64,000 nt of DNA from Eudorina sp. 2006-703-Eu-15 (lineage: Eukaryota; Chlorophyta; Chlorophyceae; Chlamydomonadales; Volvocaceae). The stretch is taken from assembly GCA_003117195.1 (NCBI GenBank), contig BDSI01000061.1, positions 558,001 to 622,000 of the forward strand, written 5' to 3'. Shown piece after piece: positions 1-10,922 of this stretch. Every line of letters starts with the position of its first letter. The stretch's first letter is position 1. Under the pieces are notes generated by a model, which had not been told where the DNA came from, did not search any database, and was given only the letters and a program-made list of their open reading frames with translations. A program made the translations under genes and the position numbers.

Positions 1-1440
1 GGCGCGCTTGAGACCTGCCTGCTGCTTGGCACGCCGGTGGTGCGCATACCTGGGGGTCGCGCCGGGGTGGGCGGGGATCTCCCTTAGAGATGTGACGCGT
101 TTGTGTGTGGGGTAGTACACCACTGTGTGTGGGGGGGGAGGGGGATGGATATGTTCTATGGTGATTGGGTGGGTGGGTGGGTGAGTTTGGAAGCTGGGTG
201 ATCGCATGTGTTGCCACTACCAGCGCTCGTCGGCTGGGACGCGTACAGCCCCAGTTGGCTCGCTTCGCCACTGCGGTGACTCTAGGGGGGCCTTGCTCGA
301 CATTGATGGCGAATTGATGTCCCCGCGGGAAGGCAGTCGGTCGACTGCCGATCCTCGCATTTCAATGCTAGCAAGCATGTGATCTGGTCATCTCTGTACA
401 GACAGGCAAAACAGACGAGACAGGCCCTAGGAGGATAGGATTCGTCGTCGAAGGAGGCGACAGGCGCACAGACATTCAAACGGCCACAAGCGGCTGGTCA
501 TTACGAACCCGATGGAAACCGCTGATAATGTTTGCGTCCCACACGCACGGCACCGATTGTGCTTTCGACCTCCTCGCCTACTGGCCGGTGAGCTTGATCA
601 ACATGCCGTAACACTGGCCGCACCTGACCCCACCACGACTGCCACCGGGAGTAATCAACACGGGGTTGGCTTTATGGACCCGCCCTGATTGCGGGGCAAG
701 CTCCATTCCCGCGGGATATTCCTCCGCTATCACCAATACATGCATGCGAGCCGGCTCAATCGAGCGGGTGGGTGAGGTTGGGGTCCTTCGTCTCACACCG
801 TTGGCTCACATTTCAAGTGCCGGGCGCGATCAGGTCGCGTACGGCGGTTCTGCGCCACATGGTTTGATTCCAGGCAATTCGTCTAGAGGTCGTCTGTTTG
901 AGTGTCTGCTGCGCAAGGGTGTACCTTTTTATTTCTTTCCTAACCAATATTTTTGGGGTGGGGCCGATGATGCGGCGGTTGGGGCGGGGCGACGGTGATG
1001 ATGTGGCGGTTGGAGCGGGTTGGAGCGGCGACGGCCATAACGGGTCGTAGATGCCCTAGACAGGAGCTCTGCGGGAGGGGGCTCCGCGCTGCAGCCCCTG
1101 TCGCCATGTGATACGGAGGCAATTGCGCGGCATATTCAGCCAGGGTGCGACTGCAGTGGCCGAGTGGTGGCCGAATGGTGTAAACCCCAGCCGCTTGGGG
1201 CTGGTACATAGATGGGTTGCCGCCCGGGTGTACTACATAAGCTTGTGTTGTGAGGCGAGCACTGCTGGAAGCCCGCGCTGCCACGTTTGTCCACGGCAAC
1301 TGAGGGCAGCTGTACGGCATGGAGGGGGCGGGTCGCTCTCTTGGGGCCCCCCCCCTGACGCGCAATAGCGGATGGGAGCGATTGATGGACGAGGACACCG
1401 TCAAGGATATGGTGCGATAAACGTGCGCCAGATAACATAA
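1..1440. other. No gene recognised; GT-rich simple repeats
   Basis: I see no credible coding exon here. Short GT/G-rich microsatellites lie at about 92-185 (runs of GTGTGTGGGG and GTGGGTGG). A degenerate GGCGGTTGGAGCGG-like repeat lies near 960-1035. The open frames present are short and resemble no family I know. Confidence 0.5.
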
Positions 1441-2060
1441 AAATGCGGGCACACCATCCAGCACCTCGGGCGAAGCCCCCGCTCTGGCGGCTGCGGAGCG
1501 CGACGCCGCCGAGGGGGGCCTGTCGGCGACGTTGGCGCGCCGTACAGATACTGTAGCGGCCGGCTGCGCGTGCGCATTCGCGCCTGCTGCCATCAGGCCT
1601 TCGGTTGTTGCTGTCCACGTTGACCCAGCTGCCACAAGGCCCACTTGTGAGCTCGGGGTCGCCAGCAGAGCCGCCCTCGAGTCCCTGGCTTCATCCGATG
1701 ACGCCATTGTCGCACCTGCGGGCGGGTCCCCTGCCGCCGCCACTCTCGACGCCGGCGACACCTGCTCCGCTTCCGCCGCACCGCATGTGGCCCCCGCCGC
1801 GACGGGTTCCTACCCCCTGCCCCGTCAGCCCGCCGTACAACCATGACCCGGCGGCGGCACACAGCGGCGCCTGCAGCCCCCGAAGTTCCGAGTCCACCTG
1901 CTCGCCGCCCCGTCCCTGCCAGCAGCCCCGGCAGGTGACAAGCATGACAGGCGGCAGCGGTAGGTTGGCGCTGCTCGGCCTCAGTGCCACCAGGCTGGCT
2001 GCCAGCCACCAGGGAGCATTCCACCGACCCATGGGACAGCGCGCGCTACAGCCGACACAT
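1440..2060 (-). pseudogene. Fragment of the MYND-like gene (copy of about 23.04-23.62 kb)
   Basis: On the minus strand this stretch translates to the same Ala/Ser-rich block as the central part of the 1431-residue gene at 20.2-24.5 kb. Shared peptides include SPASRVAAAGDPPAG, SQVGLVAAGSTWTATTEG and LPLPPVMLVTCRGCWQ. The matching DNA is nearly identical over about 550 bp. The homology changes reading frame near 1760 (one frame before, another after), and the N- and C-terminal thirds of the parent are missing. I read it as a truncated, frameshifted duplicate and not a gene. Confidence 0.8.
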
Positions 2061-2863
2061 CGTCGGCAGCTGTCATAGCCTTGCTCATATCCCGCTGTGT
2101 TTCTCCATCGTAACTTCCATGCGCGTGTCCCTGCCACGCCCAGACTGCTAGCGTTGCTACCATTCGCTGGTGTGGGGCCCCCGCTTTGTACCCAGTGACG
2201 CGCGACTGCCGATCAGTCCGCAAGGTAGAGGTGTAGTGGCCGGTATGGCTGCGTGACCCCCCCGCCGGTGATGGAGGATGGGTGCGCAGTCCTTGGTATG
2301 GGTTGATGAGACGAGGCACCTACGGGCTATCTGGGCCCGTTGGAACACCCGGTCGGGATACGGGTCCACCTTGTAACCGTTACATTACAAAAGGTTGACT
2401 CTGCCCAGCGCAGTCCGCTCTCTTGGTTCGTATTTGTAAGTCGTCTGCCAAGCTCCCCGGTAGGGTAAGCACCGATCGCCATGACCATCACCTATCGGTG
2501 GGGTCTGGACTTTCGGTGGGGTCTGGATTTTCCGCGCATTTGAATTTGCTGATTTGTTCCATCGGCAGTCCAAATCCACGTACCAAGGTACGCAAAGAAA
2601 ACGAGCACCGGCAGTTGCACTTGCAGTTGCACAGGTTTGTACTTGCGCTACTGCTCCGCAACTATGAAGCCCCATTCATACCAACAGCCTCTTTTAGGAC
2701 TCCTTTCCACAAAGCGGCCATTGAATCAACATACCATGCCATGCGCCCTACGCGCTTATCTCGTCTGGATAGCAGCGCCGCGCCCTCCTCGGATGGACCC
2801 GCTCATGTCTTTTGCCCCCCAAAAGGTGAAAACTAAGTACCGCGCAAGGTAATCGATGACAGG

Positions 2864-2959
2864 TGCAGCCAATGCTCATTGGCTGCATTGGCCATCCATG
2901 CAGCCAATGTGGATGGCTGCATTTGCATTTTGTGGATGCAAATGCAGCCATCCACATTG
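2864..2959. repeat. Perfect 24-bp inverted repeat (hairpin) with GCAGCCAATG repeats
   Basis: Positions 2905-2928 and 2936-2959 are exact reverse complements (arm starts CAATGTGGATGGCTGC) separated by 7 bases. Just upstream, 2864-2910 holds further partial inverted copies of the GCAGCCAATG motif. It looks like a small palindromic or MITE-like element downstream of kinase copy 1. Part of one arm recurs at 10367-10390 in copy 2. Confidence 0.75.
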
Positions 2960-3091
2960 CACGCCTCCATCCATGCAGCAAAACTCGAACGAAAACCGGA
3001 TCGGGATGGCAGCAAGCAGCGGCATGCCGGTAAGCGACACCCAGTCAGTCTCCGCCTCCGTAATGGCCCACTGCTGCCTTCAGACTCCATT

Positions 3092-6036
3092 TCACAACGG
3101 CCCGTTCATCATCTCGTGAAGCCAAAGGTCCTTGTCGTACTGCTGCGTTATCTCAACCCCTGGGCCAATTCCCGGCAGCCGCTCGCGGGCGAAGGACGGC
3201 AGCCGCACCCGGCCCTGCAGGCCGCTCCAGTCGAAGTCGACAAAGCGAACCTGCGGCGGGTCCATCGGCTGGCCGTCTGACCCCAGCCGCACCATGACGT
3301 TGGCCTGCCGCATGTCGCCGTGCACCGCCTTGGCCCCGTCCACCACCACGTCGTGCGCCTGCTGCAGCTTCCGCAGCACAGTGCCGTTCAGCTGCTTCTT
3401 CTGCTGGACTGACAGGCTGTAGAACATGGTCCAGCCGTCCTCCTCCCTGAGCCGCTCCATGACGATCATGGTGAAGCCGCACAGCAGCCGCCGCACCTTC
3501 GCCATGATGAGCTTGGGCGCGAGCCCTTCTGCCGCCCAGGCCTCGTGCACACGCATCGCCTGCTCGGGAAGGCGAGCGAACTTGACCAGCACCTCCCTGC
3601 AAGCGAACAAGGACAAATTCAGCCGCTTGAGCGCGTGGATCGATGCGGATACCGTGAACCCTGTTACTACAGCACTGTTACCCCGTTACCCCTACTCCAC
3701 TCATCAATACCCGGCCTACTTGAGTACCGGTTCCTACCAGTACTACCTGTAACCCCCAACCCGTACAATCCTTGAAAAACGTACTTGCCGCTCTCCTCGT
3801 CCACGGCTTCGTACACGAGCTTCCCCAGTGGAGAGGGCTTCGCGTCGCGGAAGCCGGCCCCCGGGCGCAGGGGGTACGGCAGCTTCAGGGACGGGTCGCG
3901 GGGGGCCGTGGCCGGGGCCGCCGCAGCCGTGGCCGGGGGCGCCGCGCGCTGAGCTTCGCCCCACTTGAGCCACTTGCGCTTGAGGAGCGCAACCCCGTCC
4001 TTCAGTGCCCGCAGCACGCGCGCCAGGCGGTCCATGTAGCCCGGCTGGCTGGCCGTCATCATGAAGAGGTGCAGGAGGGGCGTGAGCGGCTCGCACACCA
4101 CACGGTCGCCATCGGGAGAGGCGAGCGCCGACACGCGGAGTTGCGGGCCCACCAGCTCCACAAACAGCACCGGCAGCACCGAGTGCTGCAGCACTCCCTG
4201 CAGGTATTCGTTGGTAAGGAAGAGCTGGTAGTAGCGCTGGCCCTCGAAGTACGGGTCGCCCGCAGTGCCCATCTGCAGAAGGACAGCAAACAAGTGTCAG
4301 ACGCATGGATAGCAGAATTGGGAACTGTCGGAGTGGAGCGAAAGATAGCGCGCACAGCCAGCCTGGCAAAACCGAGCAATTTCGGTATGCCATTCTGAAA
4401 AAAAATTCTGAAAACAAAAAAAATCAAACGAACAAAATAAAAACCCGAAAATGCACAGCAAAGTGAGAAGGCTAAACAACAGGGGGCAAAACATAACTGG
4501 GAAGCCATCTGAATGAGCCCGTTGTGGAAGCCTGTCCCCCACGCAGACCCCATAAACATTACTTAATTGCCCAATATAGGGGGACGACATTCACACCAGC
4601 CGGACAAGCCGAATACAGTTTGGCCAGCCCCAGACAACCCGACCCACCTCGACCTTGCCCTCCTGGATGTACACCGGCACCTGCAAAAATGACGTACTGG
4701 CGTCGACCCCTACGATGATGCAACCGTCGGTAGATGGCTGTTTCCTGGGGTCGGGTTTGTGACATGTGATGGACTCGCGCATATACAACATCAAGCAGTC
4801 GTTGAAGGCCGCGATCCGCGCCGACTCGTTGGGGAAAGCCTTAGGCATCTCCTCACACAACCTGGGGTTAGGCAAATGGGACAAATTAAAACCTGATCCT
4901 CGGGGTGATAACATGCAACACAGGGCGGTGGTCACATTGTGGACGCGCTGTTAGAGGTGGACGCGCTAACCAGTCCTCCAAAGGAGTCTACCGCGGCGGC
5001 TCAGTCCCAAGGGCCTGCAAAGCATAGCTGTTGTGAATCTACCGAAGAGATAAAAAAGGTACCGAACCATTCCCGGCGCACAGAGTGGTCCTACTTGACG
5101 GTCACGCTGCAGTCCTTGATGGAGGGCGGCTCGCCCTGCCCGGCCATCGCCTCAGCGAACATGCGCGTCAGCTCGTCCAGCGACTCGTCCAGCAACGCCA
5201 CCGGCAGACCGATCGACCTCTTGTCCGGCCGAAAACTTAGGAAGGAAGGCGCTTCAGCGTTCGCCTGCTGTACTTCCTGCCAGTTACCGAATAAGGCCAA
5301 CTGCGAGGGAGTTGGCATATCCTCCAGTTTCCGCTTCTTGGCCGCTGCAAGTGGCAAACAGTGGAACGAAGATTCTGGAGGCTGTCGATAAAACCTACAA
5401 CCGCAGGCAATAGACTCACTAGGGGCTCGCTCACTACTTGGACCAGGCCCCGTCAGCATCTCCGCTTCCCAGTTTAGCGCCGCTGCGCTTTAATGGTACT
5501 TTCGGGCAGCACATCATTCCCAGACGCCACAAAACGCGTGAGGTGCGGGCAGCACATTATCCGCAGACGCCACAAAACGCGTGGGATGCGAGGCAGATCT
5601 TCCCAAACTGCCTTCAAGGTAAACCGTCCTTTCCATGCATCGCGTTATGCGGTGCGCGATGAATCCCTAAATATTATTGTTCTGCTGTTCGTTCAGAGTA
5701 ACTCCGCAATGTCCACGACTCACAGGTAGGGTTGTCGACCATGGCAGCTAAGCCTGTCAACCAAGGGAAATCCGTTAGCGCATGTAAACTGTTGCAGCCG
5801 CTGCCCTTAACTGTTGCAGGAACTCCGCAAAACAACCGACAGCTTCAGAGACAAAGCAGGCCAGCAGGCGATAATCGACGATTGCATTCCTTACCGGCAC
5901 GTAGGCCCTCAATAACGTCAGCAGTGGCTGCATCAGCCCCCGAAGCGACTAGTTTCCATGCCGACTCCGCGATCGGCAGCAGGTCGTTGCGCCCAAGCTT
6001 GGCAAGCGCAATTATAATGGGCTCCCAGGTCAAAAT
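3092..6036 (-). pseudogene. Crinkler-type REase-kinase gene, copy 1 (start codon lost)
   Basis: This is a paralogue of the intact gene at 10923-14124 with the same five-exon layout: complement of 3092-3596, 3785-4272, 4648-4851, 5106-5344 and 5895-6036. Splice phases match and all coding frames stay open. It keeps the nuclease-like motif (STDGC then IQEGKVE), the kinase lysine (LVKFAR), the catalytic loop HGDMRQANV and the DFD motif (VDFDWSG). The four exon-1 relatives in this window align at the initiator; copies 2, 3 and 4 have ATG there, but this copy has ATT at 6036-6034. No in-frame ATG lies nearby upstream in the same exon. It may be a young pseudogene, or may start from an unseen upstream exon or a non-AUG codon. 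An Ala/Pro-Thr tract in exon 4 is 7 residues longer than in copy 2. Confidence 0.75.
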
Positions 6037-6439
6037 CTTCTCATATGGAAACTGATTGCAACAACTGACGTGTATAACAGCACGGAGAACACGAAGAAAT
6101 GACTGGAACGCAGGAGGCAAGTGCCAACTTCTTAACAGCGGGGGCGTATGGAGTATAAGGCAGGTTTCTTTAACACTTTGCCTGGTACGCGAGGGCACCC
6201 CACGCAGAGCATGCGGTGATTATACGGCAATACGGGACGTTCGAACGGACGAGCGCCAAAATGGCAAACAATGCATGAAGCTAATGACGTCCTTGGACAG
6301 CGCGCTGCATTTGTTGACAAATTGCAAACCAAAAGCGGGAAGCAGAACGCAGGCATTCAGACTGCAGAGTCACGAGGCATTTCTCAGGCACAAGCTCGCT
6401 TGCACCTGCTTGTTGACGAGTCCTGAAATGGATCCAAAT

Positions 6440-6970
6440 CCTCTAGGGCCGGTCGCCTAGCGGGGGCGGTGGACAGGACTGGGCAGGGTCGGGCGTTCCA
6501 AGCTTCCAACGGTCTGTCACTCAGCGTCGTACAACTCGGCAACAAACCAGTCCGTAGGCGCATGTCCGATATGGAGCAAGCACCCTGGCCCCGCGGCCAC
6601 CAGCCACCCGGGGTTCTAAGCAGTCCACATACAACGCGCAAGGCCCGTCGGCACCAAGCCAAGCCCAACCCTGGCCCCCCTCGGCTCAACGACCTGGTAC
6701 AGCAGCGCCGCCCCCGAGTCACTGGCTTCATCCGATGACGCCATTGCCGCACCTGCAGGCGGGCCCCCTGCCGCCGCCGCCTCGACGCCGGCGACACCTG
6801 ACCCACCTGCTCCACTTCCGCCGCACCGCATGTGGGCCCCGCCGCGACGGGTTCCTACCCCCTGCCCCGTCAGCCCGCCGTACCAAACATGACGCGGCGG
6901 CGGCACACAGCGGCGCCTGCAGCCCCCGCAGTTCCGAGTCTACCTGCTCCCCGCCCCGTCGCTGCCAGGT
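6440..6970 (-). pseudogene. Second MYND-like gene fragment with shared flank
   Basis: The minus strand again shows the block with peptides AMASSDEASDSGAALL and WYGGLTGQGVGTRRGG, homologous to the central part of the gene at 20.2-24.5 kb and closest to the fragment at 1.5-2.0 kb. Adjacent DNA at 6463-6540 (GACAGGACTGGGCAGGGTCG onward) is shared with 19240-19310, so these two fragments were probably copied together from one ancestor. No full-length frame remains. Confidence 0.7.
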
Positions 6971-8024
6971 TTTGCTGATTTTGGGTACCAGTTCAGCAGG
7001 CCAGGTTGCCAGGTTAGGTTACAGCCACCGGTGGCGTTGCAGGCTAAATTCTCTTCCGAGGTACAGTGCCGTGCATCACCGGGCGCCGTCCTGAGCTCCA
7101 TGCCTCCAGAAGCATTCAGACCAGGCATTCTATCCTCCTCCTCTGTTTTCGCCAACCAACTGCCGTGATAAAACGATACTTGCCATCCGCGAGCCGCCAT
7201 CACAAGCTGCCGCGAGCTTAACCTCCGGCAACTCCTTTCTTGTGCAGACCCGGATCAGACGACTGGCCGTCCGCCCATTCGTGCCGCACACGACGGGCAC
7301 CGTCAGATGCGCGTCCAGCTGTCCACTCGCCCATCCACGGCCTCAACCCCCCAACCCTAGGACCTCTGACAGCACACAAATCGATGTGAGGACGAGTGTC
7401 ATGCAAGGGTCATGTGGATGGGGCGCTCCCCACTCACGACACCCTATGCGCTGGTGCAACCAACTCGCAATCGCCGGACGGACATTGTGTGTTCAGCACC
7501 ATTAGCCGCCAAACGCGAGAGATGTGCGAGCGTGTGTGTATGATGTGCAACCGCAGCTAGCGCCATACATGCGGATGGGTTTCACGGTTCATATCCGCGC
7601 TAGGTTCAGGTTTCCTTCATTACATCATCTGACGGCTGATTGGAAATTTTTGTGCCCAGAACTCTATGGGGCGCGTCCCACTCCTCCAAGCGGCAGCTTA
7701 CTAAGCGCCTAAACCATAGCGAGTCGTCGTTATCCACACACACACACACACACACCCCTGTCTGCGTTCACCTTGTCTAGTTACTGTTTTTCTTTGTATG
7801 GCTCCCTTCCGCTTTGCCTCACAACCTACGTCCTTCCCTTTTCCCGCATGATGGACGCGCGGCGCTGCTTCCGTGGGGACCGTCACAATATATTCGTCAT
7901 GTATTCTACAGGTCAGTAACAAATCCGTTTGCGTGCGTCGTGCGTCTCCGTATTTAGTTTTGCGGTGTGATTTGCTTTGCGGTGGTGGCGCGGCAGCCTT
8001 GTTCGCATGCCTACGTATGGTAAG
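6971..8024. other. No gene recognised
   Basis: I see only short frames here, none resembling a known family. A (CA)n microsatellite lies at about 7735-7756. Confidence 0.5.
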
Positions 8025-8219
8025 TTTTTGGGCGGGGCCCCAGCGCGAAGCGCGTTCGGGGGGCCCCGCCCCCTAGGATTGCCCATGTCCGTGTGTCCGT
8101 CCGGTAACGGCAAAACGTTCATTATCCGCTAAACTAATTCGTTATATTTGTCATATTAATTGTCCTCTATTGCAAGGTAACTTTGGTTTGGCTGAAAAAA
8201 ATTCTTTGCGCACAAACGG
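8025..8219 (+). repeat. Left copy of a ~200-bp inverted repeat with GC hairpin end
   Basis: This stretch is the reverse complement of 18561-18771 at high identity, with a few indels. It starts TTTTTGGGCGGGGCCCC and ends TTTGCGCACAAACGG. Its outer end, 8030-8072, is a GC-rich hairpin: GGGCGGGGCCCC pairs with GGGGCCCCGCCC around a GCGCGAAGCGCG loop stem. The two copies point toward each other, 10.7 kb apart. They may be terminal inverted repeats of one large element or two independent insertions of a MITE-like element. I see no clear target-site duplication. Confidence 0.8.
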
Positions 8220-9235
8220 TCAAAGTAAAGCTCCGCGGTCTCCATGGACCCGAGTCAACATCCAGCCAACGCCTCTCGCGCTCATGTTTGTTGCAACAGG
8301 TGCCGCGTGATGAATACTTGGATTAGGGGCAGGTGGCGCGTGCTAAATTAAACTTCCATAGTGTTCTGGTGTTTGAACATCAAGATGCCACCAACATCAA
8401 GATTTGCCTTTCTGTCTTGCCAGATGAATACAATTCAACAATATGTATTGAATCAAAGTTTCAAAATGCAAAGGGATAGCATACCGAGTACCAACAAGTT
8501 CTCCAGTTCCGATGGCCGAAGTCCGGGTCTCACCGCGGCTTTTTCGCACCCTGTTTTTGCCTTATATTTGCTATGTAAATATTGATGGCAAACTTTAGAG
8601 GTTCACGTCTGCTGCGGGCGTGCAACTGAAGGGCTGCATGCTTGCCGACGGACCAAACAACTGCAGCTTCACGGAAAAACAAGAATGCTTCAAGCTTGCT
8701 TTTTGATATCTGCTTGACAGACGGATGTGGTAGTGCAGAGGCGTCTAGCGTTACGATGATAATGCAGATGCGATGAGGCGGCGCGTAGGATTCGGGGCTA
8801 CCCTACCTGCTTTACCTTGCTCAATCTATGCACGCCGATCCACCTTCAACATCAACGACACCCTCAATGGCACCCTTTCACTCTCTCACACTCTTGCGCG
8901 GTAACAGAGTTTCCGTTGTAAAGCAAGCGGCCTGTACGGATTGTAGGGGGCCCCGCCCTTTTTCCGGCTTCAAGGAAGCCGACCCCCTACTTGTTTCCTT
9001 GCAGGTTTCATGGTGAGTATAATGCTACCTGGGCTCGGGCGGGCGTGCAGGTTACTTTTCTAAACACACACGTCGCATGTCACGCACTCCTGTTCAGCCT
9101 GCTAGCTTTAATAACACACACGTTGCGCATACGCACTCATGCACACTCGCCAGCGACCCTCCTGACTGACACTCGTAGCCTCGAACATATCCAAAACCAA
9201 CCGAACAACTCCTCCGAAACAATTACAGGACCCGC
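8220..9235. other. No gene recognised; one hairpin
   Basis: The stretch is AT-richer than the rest, without convincing exons. A GC-rich imperfect hairpin lies at about 8945-8990 (AGGGGGCCCCGCC, then CCGGCTTC/GAAGCCG, then CCCCCT). The remainder appears to be non-coding spacer. Confidence 0.5.
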
Positions 9236-9239
9236 AAAG

Positions 9240-9870
9240 CCGCTAATCCCCAGTTCCCGTCGACCTCCTTACGGCTATCCCCCTCACGGCGGCAGCCATG
9301 CCGAATTTGCCGGTAGGCGGCGGATCCGGACCGCACCCGCCAGCAGCGGCTCACTGGTCAGGCTACCTCCCCCACCTCCCCCGCCGCCGCCGCCGCCCGT
9401 CATAGCCGCCACCACCGCCGCCGCCACGGGGTTGTCCCCCAGCAGCCCCTCCGTGCCCCGCCGCGCATGCTGCCGCGGCGCCGACGGAAGCGGCGGAAGC
9501 AGCGTCTGACCGTACGGCTGCGCGGACACGTCACCGGTCTTCGTCGACACGGATTCCAGCGGCAGCAACACGGCGGGGTCGAGTTCAAACAGCGGGATGG
9601 GGGCCGCCGCCGCCAGCAGGCCGAACGCATCCGCGGGCCCTCCGGACGCAGCCGCCGCGGCGCGCTGCTGCAGCGGCAGGGGCTGCCACCACAACACGTG
9701 CTGCTCATGCAAGGCGTCATTTGGGTCATGCAAGGAACCATCACTACCGGTCGCCGCCTCCATATCGCTGACCGCCGCCGCAGCCACCGCGGCCGCCGTC
9801 GTGGTCCCAAATTAACGCCGAATTGCCGGCAGGCGGACCAGCGGCTGCGCCTGCTACCGCAGCTGCTGCG
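9240..9870 (-). pseudogene. Fragment of the MED12 3' end
   Basis: The minus strand encodes the C-terminal stretch of the MED12 gene at 25.5 kb, sharing the peptides LLELDPAVLLPLESVSTKT (F for the second L here), QPYGQTLLPP and PLLAGAVRIRRLPAN, then the same stop. The homology continues past the stop into 3'-flanking DNA (GTTCCCGTCGACCTCCTTAC at 9256 and 25447). Upstream, the fragment jumps from a peptide of the second-last MED12 exon (like SDLEVATA and GSDGS) directly into the middle of the last exon. The intron between them and part of both exons are absent. It is a truncated, internally deleted copy, fused at about 9870 to the unique flank of segmental duplication copy 2. Confidence 0.85.
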
Positions 9871-10400
9871 ACATCGGCAGTCCAAATCCACGTATCAAGG
9901 TACGCAAAGAAAACGAGCACCGGCAGTTGCAAGGATTGGACTTGCGCTACTGCTCCGCAACTATGAAGCCCCATTCATACCAACAACCTCCTTTAGGACT
10001 CCTTTCCACAAAGCGGCCATTGGATCAACATACCATGCCATGCGCCCTTCGCGCTTATCTCGTCTGGATAGCAGCGCCGCGCCCTCCTCGGGTGGACCCG
10101 CTCCTGTCCTTTCCCACAAAAATGGCGAAAAGTATGTACCGCGCAAGGTGATCGGTGACAGGCGCAGCCCCTTCATCCACAACACTACTGCGAATAAGGA
10201 ACCGTCCTTGGCTATTCCTTGATCCTCTCCTGCCCGTCATTAGTACCACCCCTCCTGTGGCGTCAGGGCCCCCAAACCTCCGTCTCATGCATCAGCAGTG
10301 TTTAGGTGCAGCAAAATGCTGGGTGCTCAAAGACGGTGCAGTTCTGCAACTTCGCTATGTTTCGCAAATGCAGCCATCCACATTGCATGCCCCCATCCAT

Positions 10401-10548
10401 GCAGCAATTGTAACAAAGCCAGGGCACTACAGGGTCCCTGTCGTACTGTTGCAAAGGCGTTGTGAGGCCCAACTGAGCATCCCGGGTTATGCCTTTGCAA
10501 CAGTACGACAGGGACCCTGTAGTGGCCTGGCTTTGTTACAATTGCTGC
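10401..10548. repeat. MITE-like hairpin, 58-bp arms
   Basis: Positions 10401-10458 and 10491-10548 are reverse complements with a single mismatch, separated by 32 bases. The outer end is GCAGCAATTGTAACAAAGCC and the inner end is TTGCAAAGGC. The outer motif GGCTTTGTTAC recurs once more at 10555-10565. The element is absent from the equivalent place in duplication copy 1, which indicates insertion after or during the duplication. No protein is encoded. Confidence 0.85.
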
Positions 10549-10922
10549 TGCCCTGGCTTTGTTACAAAGCAGCAAGCGGCGGCATGCCGGTAAGCATCAA
10601 GAAACATCTTGACGGCTTGCAGCATCCTGTTCATCAGAACGCATTCACACAGACTGATCCACTGCAGTCTGAGACAATTAAAATCTACAAGGCAAGGCCG
10701 TAACCCAGACAGACCTGGTAGCGCAATCGATGTCAACAATGCAAATAGGCCGGTGCTGTGTGCTTAACACCCGCCCGAAACCAACTTGACACCAGTGCCG
10801 ACCTGGCATGTGAGGTGCTCAGATCCTGCCGAAGCAGTCTTTGCTGGATGTCTCCCAAGTACAGAGGCGACCCAGTCAGTCTCTGCCCCCGTGATGGCCC
10901 ACAGCTGCCTTCAGACTCCACG

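Larger units (their letters stand above)
2560..6350. repeat. Segmental duplication, copy 1
   Basis: DNA from about 2560 (GGCAGTCCAAATCCACGTAC) to about 6265 (GGACGAGCGCCAAA) recurs in the same order and orientation at about 9880-14345. The copy includes non-coding flanks, introns and all exons of the Crinkler-type kinase gene. Identity is high in exons and lower in introns, where small indels occur. Copy 2 is longer because of inserted sequence, including a hairpin element at 10.4-10.55 kb. Confidence 0.85.

Noticed and set aside
9467..10222. 251-residue plus-strand frame
   Set aside because: Antisense to the MED12 fragment, then running into duplicated flank; no domain.
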